A stretch of 64,000 bases of DNA, from NCBI GenBank assembly GCA_951799425.1, contig OX637398.1, forward strand, positions 15,162,270-15,226,269, read 5' to 3'. The notes beneath the pieces were generated by a model. The model did no database searches. It saw only the letters and a list, made by a program, of their open reading frames with translations, and was not told the origin of the DNA. The position numbers and the translations under genes were made by a program. This DNA comes from Ilex aquifolium (taxonomy: Eukaryota > Streptophyta > Magnoliopsida > Aquifoliales > Aquifoliaceae). Position 1 is the first letter of the stretch, and each line of letters starts with the position of its first letter. Of the stretch, positions 9,246 to 21,271 are shown one piece after another.

Positions 9246-10009
9246 CTATTTTTGTTCTTTTCTAATACATTTATCGCATAGTTTATAACACTCTTCAGAT
9301 CCAAATACGATTTTCCCAAAATAACAGTCCATTGACCACCAGTTCTACTAATAGCATGTTGTCATTTCAGAAGATTTGTCGACCTAATAGAAGTTGAAAT
9401 GACTTTGAATTATATGTTTCTTGTTTCTCATGAGATCTCACATGTTCTCAATGAAATGGACATTTTCACAATCTGTTCAGAATACGTTGTCATCTAGACA
9501 CCAATATATGGCCACAAAATCACTGCAAAATAAATATATTATATTAAATGTAAGTTAGAAAATGAAACTAAAAAGAATTAATATTATAGCTACACTATAT
9601 TGACATGCATTTTAAATCATTACCATAAAATTATGCATGACACGTAAATGCTTTTATGTTATTATAAGAAAATAAAGGCAATAAAAAAAAAACTTATCAT
9701 ATGCCACTTGCAAGTATGCCTTCAAGAGCATTGACAAAATTCCAAATTTGTCTAGGAATGAACATTTCGTCATGCTTTGAAAAAACCTGAATCACTAGGG
9801 ACCTGAGATCCTTTAGACCTTCAAGAACACCAGACTCAAAACTAATCTGATTCTACCTAATGTTCCGCAGTTTGGCTTTATGCCCTTTGGTGATGTAAAT
9901 TCCTTTCCTCAAATTTCCAAATTTTCATGACATGTCATTTTTTTACCCTACAAAAATCTTAAACCGAGTAACACTGACTTGAAAATGTTCTTGGATTCTT
10001 TTAAAAAAA

Positions 10010-12067
10010 ATAAAGGTCACTTGTCTGGTGCTTCAGTTTTAAGTAAGTGTCCGCACTCTGTGTATCTTTTCTCGACCACTGATTTCCAATCGTCAATTAT
10101 CCTCAGCACTCAAGGGTGGAACTACTGCCGGTGTAGGGGCAGGGTGGAACGACTCCAGTTTAATAAAAACCCTTTGATGATACCAACTCGTGTATAGGTT
10201 TGCCACCTTAAGAAGCTCATTTCTTGATGTCTTTGTATAGCAAAGCACAATTGAACCACCGAGTTTATTGAAAATCGTCTGGTTCAGCAGATTTGGCCCA
10301 GAACTGCCTGGTTCATTGGTTTTTACCGGGTTTTCTACTTAAATGATCTAATACATTATCCGGGCCGGTATAACCAGTTTACCAGGTCAACCTGCCGGGC
10401 TGGGTCGGGTCTTAAAACACTGGTGCAAATAGTAAAAGATACAGGGCAATGATGGTAAAATTTCAGAATCTGCTAAATTGATATAGTCTCGGTAAATTAG
10501 GTATAACTTTTTACTCAGGTATCGAATTTACATGATTCTTGTATATTTGGAAAACATCCATCGAACACTACAATGTTGACTGAAATAACATTCTTCAAAT
10601 TGAAATTATTTGATGGTCAAAAATGAGCTGCAAATTTCAGAATTTGCTAAATTGATAAAGTCTCAATAAATTAGGTATAACTTTTTGCTCAGATATCGAA
10701 TTTACAAGATTCTAGTATAATTGGAAAACATCCATCCAATACTACAATGTTGACTGAAATAACATTCTTCAAATTCAAATTGTTTAATGGTCAAAAATGA
10801 GCTGCAAATTTAAGGTAGTGCATAGATTCCGACAATTAGAGCAATCAGACAGGGTCCCGGTATTTTGGGCGTAGCTTTCGACTCGAACGTCCAAATAAAT
10901 TGATTTAAACAAGGCTCGCACATATATATTCAAGGCTACAACTTTGTCAGAAATAGAGGTGTTCAAATTTAAATTATTTCTTGGCCAAAAATGGTCTGCA
11001 AGTTGAACTAAATGCACAGATCCAGACAACTTGTGGCGGGAGCGTGAAACATTAATGATGAATGCTCCAAGCGGCTAGAGTGATTCAAATCTCAAACTCA
11101 ATAGAGCTCAATTATAAAAAGGGCATGCAGAAGAGTGGAGAAGACATCCCATTAAGTATTGCAAGAGTATTATACACATTCAAAAAGTGCTATACATTGT
11201 GAAAATTTCGTTATAGAGCGTGTTATTTTCTTCTCTCTTGTTGTACTATTTTTGTTCTTTTCTTATTAGATTGTTATAACCAATATTTACGAGTATTAGC
11301 GAAGTAATGCACTAATACCTTTCTCGCATAGTTTATAACACTCGTCAGATCCAAATATGATTTTTCCAAAATAACAGTCCATTGACCACCTATTCTACTA
11401 ATAGCCTGTTGTCATTTCATAAGATTTGTCGACCCAATAGAAGTTGAAATGACTTCGAATTGTGTGTTTCTTGTTTCTCATGAGATCCCACATGTTTTCA
11501 ATGAAATTGACATTTTCACAATCTGTTCAGAATACGCTGTCATCTAGACACCAATCTATTGCCACAGAATTACTGTAAAATAAATATAATGTATTAAATG
11601 TAAGTTAGAAAATGAACCTAAAAAGAATTAATATTATGGCTACACTATATTGACATGCATTTTAAATCATTACCATAAAGCTATGCATGACACGTAAATG
11701 CTTTTATGTTATTATAAGAAAATAAAGGCAATAAAAAAAAAAAAAAACTTACCATATGCCACTTGCAATTATGCCTTCAAGCGCATTGACAAAATTCCAA
11801 ATTTGTCTAGGGATGGACATTTCGTCATGCTTTGAAAAAGCCTGAATCAGTAGGGACCTGAGATCCTCTAGACCTTCAAGAACACCAGACTCAAAACTAA
11901 TTTGATTCTACCTAATGTTCCGCAGTTTGGCTTTATGCCCTTTGGTGATTTAAATTCCTTTCCTCAAATTTCCAAATTTCCATGACATGTCATTTTTTTA
12001 CCCTACAAAAATCTTAAACCAAGTAACACTGACTTGAAAATGTTCTTGGATTCTTTTTAAAAAAAAA
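10010..12067. repeat. Satellite unit U2 (edge unit, 2058 bp)
   Basis: Intermediate between U1 and the interior units. It lacks the 579-bp extra of U1 but has a private duplication at 10458-10804. It also has a short deletion in the CCGG-rich block near 10365. Confidence 0.95.
10458..10804 (+). repeat. Private 173-bp tandem duplication in U2
   Basis: Copies at 10458-10631 and 10632-10804 start with AAATTTCAGAAT and end before GCAAATTT. The shared AAATTT at the breakpoints suggests slippage or unequal exchange on short homology. It accounts for most of the excess length of U2. Confidence 0.9.
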
Positions 12068-13969
12068 ATAAAGGTCACTTGTCTGGTGCTTCAGTTTTAG
12101 GTAAGTGTCCGTACTCTGTGTATCTTCTCTCGACAAATGATTTCCAATCGTCGATTATCCTCAGCACTCAAGGGGTGGAACTACTACTGGTGTAGGGAGG
12201 GGCAAGGGTGGAACGACTCCAGTTTAATAAAAATCCTTTGATGATACCAACTCGTGTATAGTTTTGCCACCTTAAGAAGCTCATTTGTTGATGTATATTC
12301 ATAGCAAAGCACAATTGACTCACCGGGTTTATTGAAAATCGTCCGGTTCATCGGATTTGGACCAGAACTGTCTGGTTCATTGGTTTTTACCGAGTTTTCT
12401 ACTTAAATGATTTAATACATTATCCGGGCCGGTTTAATGGCTGGTTCACCAGTTTACCGGGTCAACCTGCCGGGCAAGGCCGGGTCTTAAAACACTGGTG
12501 CAAATAGTAAAAGATGCAGGGCAATGATGGTAAAATTTCAGAATCTGCTAAATTGATATAGTCTCGGTAAATTAGGTATAAATTTTTACTCAGATATCGA
12601 ATTTACATGGTTCTTGTATAATTGGAAAACATCCATCCAACACTACAATGTTGACCGAAATAATATTCTTCAAATTCAAATTGTTCAATGGTCAAAAATG
12701 AGCTGCAAATTTAAGGTAGTGCATAGATTCCGACAATCAGAGCAATCAGACAGGGTCCCGGTATTTTGGGCGTAGCTTTTGACTCGAACGTCCAAATAAA
12801 TTGATTTAAACAAGGCTCGCACATATATATTCAAGGCTACAACTTTGTCAGAAATAGAGGTGTTCAAATTTAAATTATTTCTTGGCCAAAAATGGTCTGC
12901 AAGTTGAACTAAATGCACAGATCCAGACAGCTTGTGGCGGGAGCGTGAAACATTAATGATGAATGCTCCAAGCGGCTAGAGTGATTCAAATCTCAAACTC
13001 AATAGAGCTCAATTATAAAAAAAGGGCATGAAGAAGAGTGGAGAAGACATCCCATTAAGTATTGCAAGAGTATTATACACATTCAAAAAGTGCTATACAT
13101 TGTGAAAATTTCGTTATAGAGCTTGTTATTTTCTTCTCTCTTGTTGTACTATTTTTGTTCTTTTCTTATTAGATTGTTATAACCAATATTTACGAGTATT
13201 AGCGAAGTAATGCACTAATACCTTTCTCGCATAGTTTATAACACTTGTCAGATCCAAATATGATTTTTCCAAAATAGCAGTCCATTGACCACCTATTCTA
13301 CTAATAGCCTGTTGTAATTTCATAAGATTTGTCGACCCAATAGAAGTTGAAATGACTTCGAATTCTGTGTTTCTTGTTTCTCATGAGATCCCACATGTTT
13401 TCAATGAAATTGACATTTTCACAATCTGTTCAGAATACGCTGTCATCTAGACACCAATCTATTGCCACAGAATTACTGTAAAATAAATATAATGTATTGA
13501 ATGTAAGTTAGAAAATGAACCTAAAAATAATTAATATTATAGCTACACTATATTGACATGCATTTTAAATCATTACCATAAAGCTATGCATGACACGTAA
13601 ATGCTTTTATGTTATTATAAGAAAATAAAGGCAATAAAAAAAAAAAAAACTTACCATATGCCACTTGCAATTATGCCTTCAAGCGCATTGACAAAATTCC
13701 AAATTTGTCTAGGGATGGACATTTCGTCATGCTTTGAAAAAGCCTAAATCAGTAGGGACCTGAGATCCTCTAGACCTTCAAGAACACCAGACTCAAAACT
13801 AATCTGATTCTACCTAATGTTCCGCAGTTTGGCTTTATGCCCTTTGGTGATGTAAATTCCTTTCCTCAAATTTCCAAATTTCCATGACATGTCATTTTTT
13901 TACCCTACAAAAATCTTAAACCAAGTAACACTGACTTGAAAATGTTCTTGGATTCTTTTTAAAAAAAAA
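12068..13969. repeat. Satellite unit U3 (1902 bp)
   Basis: First unit of standard length. Private changes include TTGTTGATGTATATTC near 12285. It shares AACCTAAAAATAATT with U4. Confidence 0.96.
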
Positions 13970-15870
13970 ATAAAGGTCACTTGTCTGGTGCTTCAGTTTT
14001 AGGTAAGTGCCCGTACTCTGTGTATCTTCTCTCGACAAATGATTTCCAATCGTCGATTATCCTCAGCACTCCAGGGGTGGAACTACTACTGGTGTAGGGA
14101 GGGGCAAGGGTGGAACGACTCCAGTTTAATAAAAATCCTTTGATGATACCAACTCGTGTATAGTTTTGCCACCTTAAGAAGCTCATTTCTTGATGTCTAT
14201 TCATAGCAAAACACAATTGACTCACCGGGTTTATTGAAAATCGTCCGGTTCAGCGGATTTGGAACAGAACTGTCCCTTTCATTGGTTTTTACCGAGTTTT
14301 CTACTTAAATGATTTAAGACATTATCCGGGCCGGTTTAATGGCTGGTTCACCAGTTTACCGGGTCAACCTGCCGGGCGAGGCCGGGTCTTAAAAACACTG
14401 GTGCAAATAGTAAAAGATGCAGGGCAATGATGGTAAAATTTCAAAATCTGCTAAATTGATATTCTCGGTAAATTAGGTATAACTTTTTACTCAGATATCG
14501 AATTTACATGATTCTTGTATAATTGGAAAACATCCATCCAACACTACAATGTTGACCGAAATAACATTCTTCAAATTCAAATTGTTTAATGGTCAAAAAT
14601 GAGCTGCAAATTTAAGGTAGTGCATAGATTCCGACAATCAGAGCAATCAGACAGGGTCCCGGTATTTTGGGCGCAGCTTTCGACTCGAACGTCCAAATAA
14701 ATTGATTTAAACAAGGCTCGCACATATATATTCAAGGCTACAACTTTGTCAGAAATAGAGGTGTTCAAATTTAAATTATTTCTTGGCAAAAAATGGTCTG
14801 CAAGTTGAACTAAATGCACAGATCCAGACAGCTTGTGGCGGGAGCGTGAAACATTAATGATGAATGCTCCAAGCGGCTAGAGTGATTCAAATCTCAAACT
14901 CAATAGAGCTCAATTATAAAAAAAGGGCATGAAGAAGAGTGGAGAAGACATCCCATTAAGTATTGCAAGAGTATTATACACATTCAAAAAGTGCTATACA
15001 TTGTGAAAATTTCGTTATAGAGCTTGTTATTTTCTTCTCTCTCGTTGTACTATTTTTGTTCTTTTCTTATTAGATGGTTATAACCAATATTTACGCGTAT
15101 TAGCGAAGTAATGCACTAATACCTTTCTCGCATAGTTTATAACACTCGTCAGATCCAAATATGATTTTTCCAAAATAGCAGTCCATTGACCACCTATTCT
15201 ACTAATAGCCCGTTGTCATTTCATAAGATTTGTCGACCCAATAGAAGTTGAAATGACTTCGAATTATGTGTTTCTTGTTTCTCATGAGATCCCACATGTT
15301 TTCAATGAAATTGACATTTTCACAATCTGTTCAGAATACGCTGTCATCTAGACACCAATCTATTGCCACAGAATTACTGTAAAATAAATATAATGTATTG
15401 AATGTAAGTTAGAAAATGAACCTAAAAATAATTAATATTATAGCTACACTATATTGACATGCATTTTAAATCATTACCATAAAGCTATGCATGACACATA
15501 AATGCTTTTATGTTATTATAAGAAAATAAAGGCCATAAAAAAAAAAAAAACTTACCATATGCCACTTGCAATTATGCCTTCAAGCGCATTGACAAAATTC
15601 CAAATTTGTCTAGGGATGGACATTTCGTCATGTTTTGAAAAAGCCTGAATCAGTAGGGACCTGAGATCCTCTAGACCTTCAAGAACACCAGACTCAAAAC
15701 TAATCTGATTCTACCTAATGTTCCGCAGTTTGGCTTTATGCCCTTTGGTGATGTAAATTCCTTTCCTCAAATTTCTAAATTTCCATGACATGTCATTTTT
15801 TTACCCTACAAAAATCTTAAACCAAGTAACACTGACTTGAAAATGTTCTTGGATTCTTTTTTAAAAAAAA
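13970..15870. repeat. Satellite unit U4 (1901 bp)
   Basis: A 4-base deletion in the first subrepeat (GATATTCTCGG near 14460). It is the only unit in which exon-like block A is open for 82 codons (13977-14225, minus), because the TGA seen in most others is GGA. Confidence 0.96.
13977..14225 (-). pseudogene. Exon-like block A, longest open version (82 codons, GTG first codon)
   Basis: The frame contains coding-like segments LCFAMNRHQEMSFLRWQNYT and DDWKSFVERRYTEYGHL and ends in TGA. I do not recognise the protein. U1 has a related frame (7620-7841) that shifts after the first half, and most other units have an in-frame TGA in the middle. It lies on the same strand as, and upstream of, exon-like blocks B and C of the preceding unit, so all three may come from one captured gene. 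No start ATG, promoter or conserved splice site is evident. Confidence 0.35.
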
Positions 15871-17775
15871 ATAAAGGTCACTTGTCTGGTGCTTCAGTTT
15901 TAGGTAAGTGTCCGTACTCTGTGTATCTTCTCTCGACAAATGATTTCCAATCGTCGATTATCCTCAGCACTCAAGGGGTGGAACTACTACTGGTGTAGGG
16001 AGGGGCAAGGGTGGAACGACTCCAGTTTAATAAAAATCCTTTGATGATACCAACTCGTGTATAGTTTTGCCACCTTAAGAAGCTCATTTCTTGATGTCTA
16101 TTCATAGCAAAGCACAATTGACTCACCGGGTTTATTGAAAATCGTCCGGTTCAGCGGATTTGGACCAGAACTGTCCGGTTCATTGGTTTTTACCGAGTTT
16201 TCTACTTAAATGATTTAATACATTATCCGGGCCGGTTTAATGGCTGGTTCACCAGTTTACCGGGTCAACCTGCCGGGGGAGGCCGGGTCTTAAAAACACT
16301 GGTGCAAATAGTAAAAGATGCAGGACAATGATGGTAAAATTTCAGAATCTGCTAAATTGATATAGTCTCGGTAAATTAGGTATAACTTTTTACTCAGATA
16401 TCGAATTTACATGATTCTTGTATAATTGGAAAACATCCATCCAACACTACAATGTTGACCGAAATAACATTCTTCAAATTCAAATTGTTTAATGGTCAAA
16501 AATGAGCTGCAAATTTAAGGTAGTGCATAGATTCCGACAATCAGAGCAATCAGACAGGGTCCCGGTATTTTGGGCGTAGCTTTTGACTCGAACGTCCAAA
16601 TAAATTGATTTAAACAAGGCTCGCACATATATATTCAAGGCTACAACTTTGTCAGAAATAGAGGTGTTCAAATTTAAATTATTTCTTGGCCAAAAATGGT
16701 CTGCAAGTTGAACTAAATGCACAGATCCAGACAGCTTGTGGCGGGAGCGTGAAACATTAATGATGAATGCTCCAAGCGGCTAGAGTGATTCAAATCTCAA
16801 ACTCAATAGAGCTCAATTATAAAAAAAGGGCATGAAGAAGAGTGGAGAAGACATCCCATTAAGTATTGCAAGAGTATTATACACATTCAAAAAGTGCTAT
16901 ACATTGTGAAAATTTCGTTATAGAGCTTGTTATTTTCTTCTCTCTCGTTGTACTATTTTTGTTCTTTTCTTATTAGATTGTTATAACCAATGTTTACGCG
17001 TATTAGCGAAGTAATGCACTAATACCTTTCTCGCATAGTTTATAACACTCGTCAGATCCAAATATGATTTTTCCAAAATAACAGTCCATTGACCACCTAT
17101 TCTACTAATAGCCCTTTGTCATTTCATAAGATTTGTCGACCCAATAGAAGTTGAAATGACTTCGAATTATGTGTTTCTTGTTTCTCATGAGATCCCACAT
17201 GTTTTCAATGAAATTGACATTTTCACAATCTGTTCAGAATACGCTGTCATCTAGACACCAATCTATTGCCACAGAATTACTGTAAAATAAATATAATGTA
17301 TTGAATGTAAGTTAGAAAATGAACCCAAAAAGAATTAATATTATAGCTACACTATATTGACATGCATTTTAAATCATTACCATAAAACTATGCATGACAC
17401 GTAAATGCCTTTATGTTATTATAAGAAAATAAAGGCAATAAAAAAAAAAAAAAAACTTACCATATGCCACTTGTAATTATGCCTTCAAGCGCATTGACAA
17501 AATTCCAAATTTGTGTAGGGATGGACATTTCGTCATGCTTTGAAAAAGCCTGAATCAGTAGGGACCTGAGATCCTCTAGACCTTCAAGAACACCAGACTC
17601 AAAACTAATCTGATTCTACCTAATGTTCCGCAGTTTGGCTTTATGCCCTTTGGTGATGTAAATTCCTTTCCTCAAATTTCCAAATTTCCATGACATGTCA
17701 TTTTTTTACCCTACAAAAATCTTAAACCAAGTAACACTGACTTGAAAATGTTCGTGGATTCTTTTTAAAAAAAAA
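15871..17775. repeat. Satellite unit U5 (1905 bp)
   Basis: Standard layout. A private TGCCGGGGGAGG near 16271 in the CCGG-rich block. Confidence 0.97.
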
Positions 17776-19681
17776 ATAAAGGTCACTTGTCTGGTGCTTC
17801 AGTTTTAGGTAAGTGTCCGTACTCTGTGTATCTTCTCTCGACAAATGATTTCCAATCGTCGATTATCCTCAGCACTCAAGGGGTGGAACTACTACTGGTG
17901 TAGGGAGAGGCAAGGGTGGAACGACTCCAGTTTAATAAAAATTCTTTGATGATACCAACTCGTGTATAGTTTTGCCACCTTAAGAAGCTCATTTCTTGAT
18001 GTCTATTCATAGCAAAGCACAATTGACTCACCGGGTTTATTGAAAATCGTCCGGTTCAGCGGATTTGGACCAGAACTGTCCGGTTCATTGGTTTTTACCG
18101 AGTTTTCTACTTAAATGATTCAATAGATTATCCGGGCCGGTTTAATGGCTGGTTCACCAGTTTACCGGGTCAACCTGCCGGGCGAGGCCGGGTCTTAAAA
18201 ACACTGGTGCAAATAGTAAAAGATGCAGGACAATGATGGTAAAATTTCAGAATCTGCTAAATTGATATAGTCTCGGTAAATTAGGTATAACTTTTTACTC
18301 AGATATCGAATTTACATGATTCTTGTATAATTGGAAAACATCCATCCAACACTACAATGTTGACCGAAATAACATTCTTCAAATTCAAATTGTTTAATGG
18401 TCAAAAATGAGCTGCAAATTTAAGGTAGTGCATAGATTCCGACAATCAGAGCAATCAGACAAGGTCCCGGTATTTTGGGCGTAGTTTTCGACTCGAACGT
18501 CCAAATAAATTGATTTAAACAAGGCTCGCACATATATATTCAAGGCTACAACTTTGTCAGAAATAGAGGTGTTCAAATTTAAATTATTTCTTGGCCAAAA
18601 ATGGTCTGCAAGTTGAACTAAATGCACAGATCCAGACAGCTTGTGGCGGGAGCGTGAAACATTAATGATGAATGCTCCAAGCGGCTAGAGTGATTCAAAT
18701 CTCAAACTCAATAGAGCTCAATTATAAAAAAAGGGCATGAAGAAAAGTGGAGAAGACATCCCATTAAGTATTGCAAGAGTATTATACACATTCAAAAAGT
18801 GCTATACATTGTGAAAATTTCGTTATAGAGCTTGTCATTTTCTTCTCTCTCGTTGTACTATTTTTGTTCTTTTCTTATTAGATTGTTATAACCAATATTT
18901 ACGCGTATTAGCGAAGTAATGCACTAATACGTTTCTCGCATAGTTTATAACACTCGTCAGATCCAAATATGATTTTTCCAAAATAACAGTCCATTGACCA
19001 CCTATTCTACTAATAGCCCGTTGTCATTTCATAAGATTTGTCGACCCAATAGAAGTTGAAATGACTTCGAATTATGTGTTTCTTGTTTCTCATGAGATCC
19101 CACATGTTTTCAATGAAATTGACATTTTCACAATCTGTTCAGAATACGCTGTCATCTAGACACCAATCTATTGCCACAGAATTACTGTAAAATAAATATA
19201 ATGTATTGAATGTAAGTTAGAAAATGAACCCAAACAGAATTAATATTATAGCTACACTATATTGACATGCATTTTAAATCATTACCATAAAACTATGCAT
19301 GACACGTAAATGCTTTTATGTTATTATAAGAAAATAAAGGCAATAAAAAAAAAAAAAAAACTTACCATATGCCACTTGCAATTATGCCTTCAAGCGCATT
19401 GACAAAATTCCAAATTTGTCTAGGGATGGACATTTCGTCATGCTTTGAAAAAGCCTGAATCAGTAGGGACCTGAGATCCTCTAGACCTTCAAGAACACCA
19501 GACTCAAAACTAATCTGATTCTACCTAATGTTCCGCAGTTTGGCTTTATGCCCTTTGGTGATGTAAATTCCTTTCCTCAAATTTCCAAATTTCCATGACA
19601 TGTCATTTTTTTACCCTACAAAAATCTTAAACCAAGTAACACTGACTTGAAAATGTTCTTGGATTCTTTTTAAAAAAAAAA
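17776..19681. repeat. Satellite unit U6 (1906 bp)
   Basis: First unit with the exact modal length. Private GTAGTTTTCGAC near 18481. It shares the CAATAGATTA variant with U7-U12. Confidence 0.97.
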
Positions 19682-19691
19682 ATAAAGGTCA

Positions 19692-19934
19692 CTTGTCTGG
19701 TGCTTCAGTTTTAGGTAAGTGTCCGTACTCTGTGTATCTTCTCTCGACAAATGATTTCCAATCGTCGATTATCCTCAGCACTCAAGGGGTGGAACTACTA
19801 CTGGTGTAGGGAGGGGCAAGGGTGGAACGACTCCAGTTTAATAAAAATCCTTTGATGATACCAACTCGTGTATAGTTTTGCCACCTTAAGAAGCTCATTT
19901 CTTGATGTCTATTCATAGCAAAGCACAATTGACT
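19692..19934 (-). pseudogene. Exon-like block A in the reference unit (one internal TGA)
   Basis: Antisense to the unit's TATA box. It holds the same frame as the open copy in U4 but is broken by TGA at the CACTCAAGGGG site. The protein is unrecognised. Coding origin is only suggested by residue composition. Confidence 0.3.
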
Positions 19935-20112
19935 CACCGGGTTTATTGAAAATCGTCCGGTTCAGCGGATTTGGACCAGAACTGTCCGGTTCATTGGTTT
20001 TTATCGAGTTTTCTACTTAAATGATTCAATAGATTATCCGGGCCGGTTTAATGGCTGGTTCACCAGTTTACCGGGTCAACCTGCCGGGCGAGGCCGGGTC
20101 TTAAAAACACTG
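19934..20112 (-). mobile_element. CCGG-rich block with hAT-like terminal sequence
   Basis: Much more GC-rich than its surroundings, with repeated CCGGTT, CCGGGT and GGCCGG motifs. On the minus strand it starts CAGTGTTTTTAAGACCCGG. This resembles the ends of non-autonomous hAT-type elements with CCGG-rich subterminal repeats in plants. No matching second end or 8-bp target duplication is visible, so if the origin is right the element is truncated. An alternative is a simple CCGGTT-derived repeat. Confidence 0.4.
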
Positions 20113-20159
20113 GTGCAAATAGTAAAAGATGCAGGACAATGATGGTAAAATTTCAGAAT

Positions 20160-20547
20160 CTGCTAAATTGATATAGTCTCGGTAAATTAGGTATAACTTT
20201 TTACTCAGATATCGAATTTACATGATTCTTGTATAATTGGAAAACATCCATCCAACACTACAATGTTGACCGAAATAACATTCTTCAAATTCAAATTGTT
20301 TAATGGTAAAAAATGAGCTGCAAATTTAAGGTAGTGCATAGATTCCGACAATCAGAGCAATCAGACAGGGTCCCGGTATTTTGGGCGTAGCTTTCGACTC
20401 GAACGTCCAAATAAATTGATTTAAACAAGGCTCGCACATATATATTCAAGGCTACAACTTTGTCAGAAATAGAGGTGTTCAAATTTAAATTATTTCTTGG
20501 CCAAAAATGGTCTGCAAGTTGAACTAAATGCACAGATCCAGACAGCT
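20160..20547 (+). repeat. Two diverged 194-bp subrepeats inside each unit (reference copy)
   Basis: The stretch from GTCTCGGTAAATT (20176) to GATTCCGACA (20350) aligns in order with that from GGTCCCGGTATTTT (20369) to GATCCAGACA (20544), offset 194 bp. Shared points: TCGAATTT against TCGAACGTCC, CTACAATGTTG against CTACAACTTTGTC, TTCAAATTCAAATTG against TTCAAATTTAAATTA, and AAAAATGAGCTGCAA against AAAAATGGTCTGCAA. The style resembles repeated modules in the U3 of copia-type LTRs. Confidence 0.7.
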
Positions 20548-20628
20548 TGTGGCGGGAGCGTGAAACATTAATGATGAATGCTCCAAGGGGCTTGAGTGAT
20601 TCAAATCTCAAACTCAATAGAGCTCAAT

Positions 20629-20638
20629 TATAAAAAAA
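20629..20638 (+). promoter_or_regulatory. TATA box of LTR-like promoter in the reference unit
   Basis: TATAAAAAAA, preceded by GAGCTCAAT and followed by GGGCATGAAGAAGAGTGG and an A/T-rich leader. All complete units keep it; U1 and U2 have TATAAAAAG. A start site would be expected about 30 bp downstream. Transcription would run on the plus strand, antisense to exon-like blocks C, B and the next unit's A. Activity is not shown by sequence. Confidence 0.5.
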
Positions 20639-20800
20639 GGGCATGAAGAAGAGTGGAGAAGACATCCCATTAAGTATTGCAAGAGTATTATACACATTCA
20701 AAAAGTGCTATACATTGTGAAAATTTCGTTATAGAGCCTGTTATTTTCTTCTCTCTTGTTGTACTATTTTTGTTCTTTTCTTATTAGATTGTTATAACCA
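20639..20800 (+). mobile_element. LTR-like leader after the TATA box (reference unit)
   Basis: A/T- and CT-rich stretch with TATACACATTC, ATTGTGAAAATTTCG and TTCTTCTCTCTTGTTGTAC. In U1 the same leader continues into a U5-like end; in all other units it stops at GTTGTA. This supports a copia-type LTR origin, truncated at that point. Confidence 0.5.
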
Positions 20801-20915
20801 ATATTTACGCGTATTAGCGAAGTAATGCACTAATACCTTTCTCGCATAGTTTATAACACTCGTCAGATCCAAATATGATTTTTCCAAAATAACAGTCCAT
20901 TGACCACCTATTCTA

Positions 20916-21090
20916 CTAATAGCCCGTTGTCATTTCATAAGATTTGTCGACCCAATAGAAGTTGAAATGACTTCGAATTATGTGTTTCTTGTTTCTCATG
21001 AGATCCCACATGTTTTCAATGAAATTGACATTTTCACAATCTGTTCAGAATACGCTGTCATCTAGACACCAATCTATTGCCACAGAATTA
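20916..21090 (-). pseudogene. Exon-like block C (reference unit)
   Basis: Begins after a good acceptor (TTTATTTTACAG) and, joined in phase to block B, reads on to TAG 20916-20918 with one internal TGA at 21045-21047. Coding-like residues include VAIDWCLDD and DLMRNKKHIIRSHFNFYW. U1 shares the internal TGA, so either the captured copy was already broken or this frame is not truly coding. No protein family recognised. Confidence 0.4.
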
Positions 21091-21271
21091 CTGTAAAATA
21101 AATATAATGTATTGAATGTAAGTTAGAAAATGAACCCAAACAGAATTAATATTATAGCTACACTATATTGACATGCATTTTAAATCATTACCATAAAACT
21201 ATGCATGACACGTAAATGCTTTTATGTTATTATAAGAAAATAAAGGCAATAAAAAAAAAAAAAAAACTTAC
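21091..21271 (-). other. Intron-like segment with GT-AG ends, 181 bp
   Basis: On the minus strand it starts GTAAGTTTTTT and ends ATTTATTTTACAG. It is strongly T/A-rich, as plant introns are, and includes the variable T-run. U1 has the stronger acceptor TTTTGCAG but a broken donor (ATAAGT); U26 has also lost the donor. Confidence 0.5.
21251..21266. repeat. Homopolymer A-run, 16 bases (reference unit)
   Basis: Follows GGCAAT in every unit. The run is 10 in U1, 14-15 in U2-U4 and about 15-17 further in. Together with the second run before the unit junction (21578-21588) it explains most of the 1-2 bp length differences between units. Confidence 0.9.

Larger units (their letters stand above)
7591..10009. 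repeat. Satellite unit U1 (divergent edge unit, 2419 bp)
   Basis: The most divergent unit. It has 579 extra bases at 8667-9245 that no other unit carries. It lacks about 49 bases found in the others just after TTGTTCTTTTCT (near 9263). It has a shorter A-run of 10 (others 14-17), and its exon-B donor is ATAAGT instead of GTAAGT. It begins exactly at the retrotransposon end. Confidence 0.95.

Noticed and set aside
20300..20533. A 77-codon minus-strand open frame recurring in nearly every unit (also longer 105-codon forms in U7-U9)
   Set aside because: It lies in the LTR-like subrepeats, is not open in U1, has no domain, and its variants between units include amino-acid changes. Its repeated occurrence follows from copying of the unit, not from selection on a protein.
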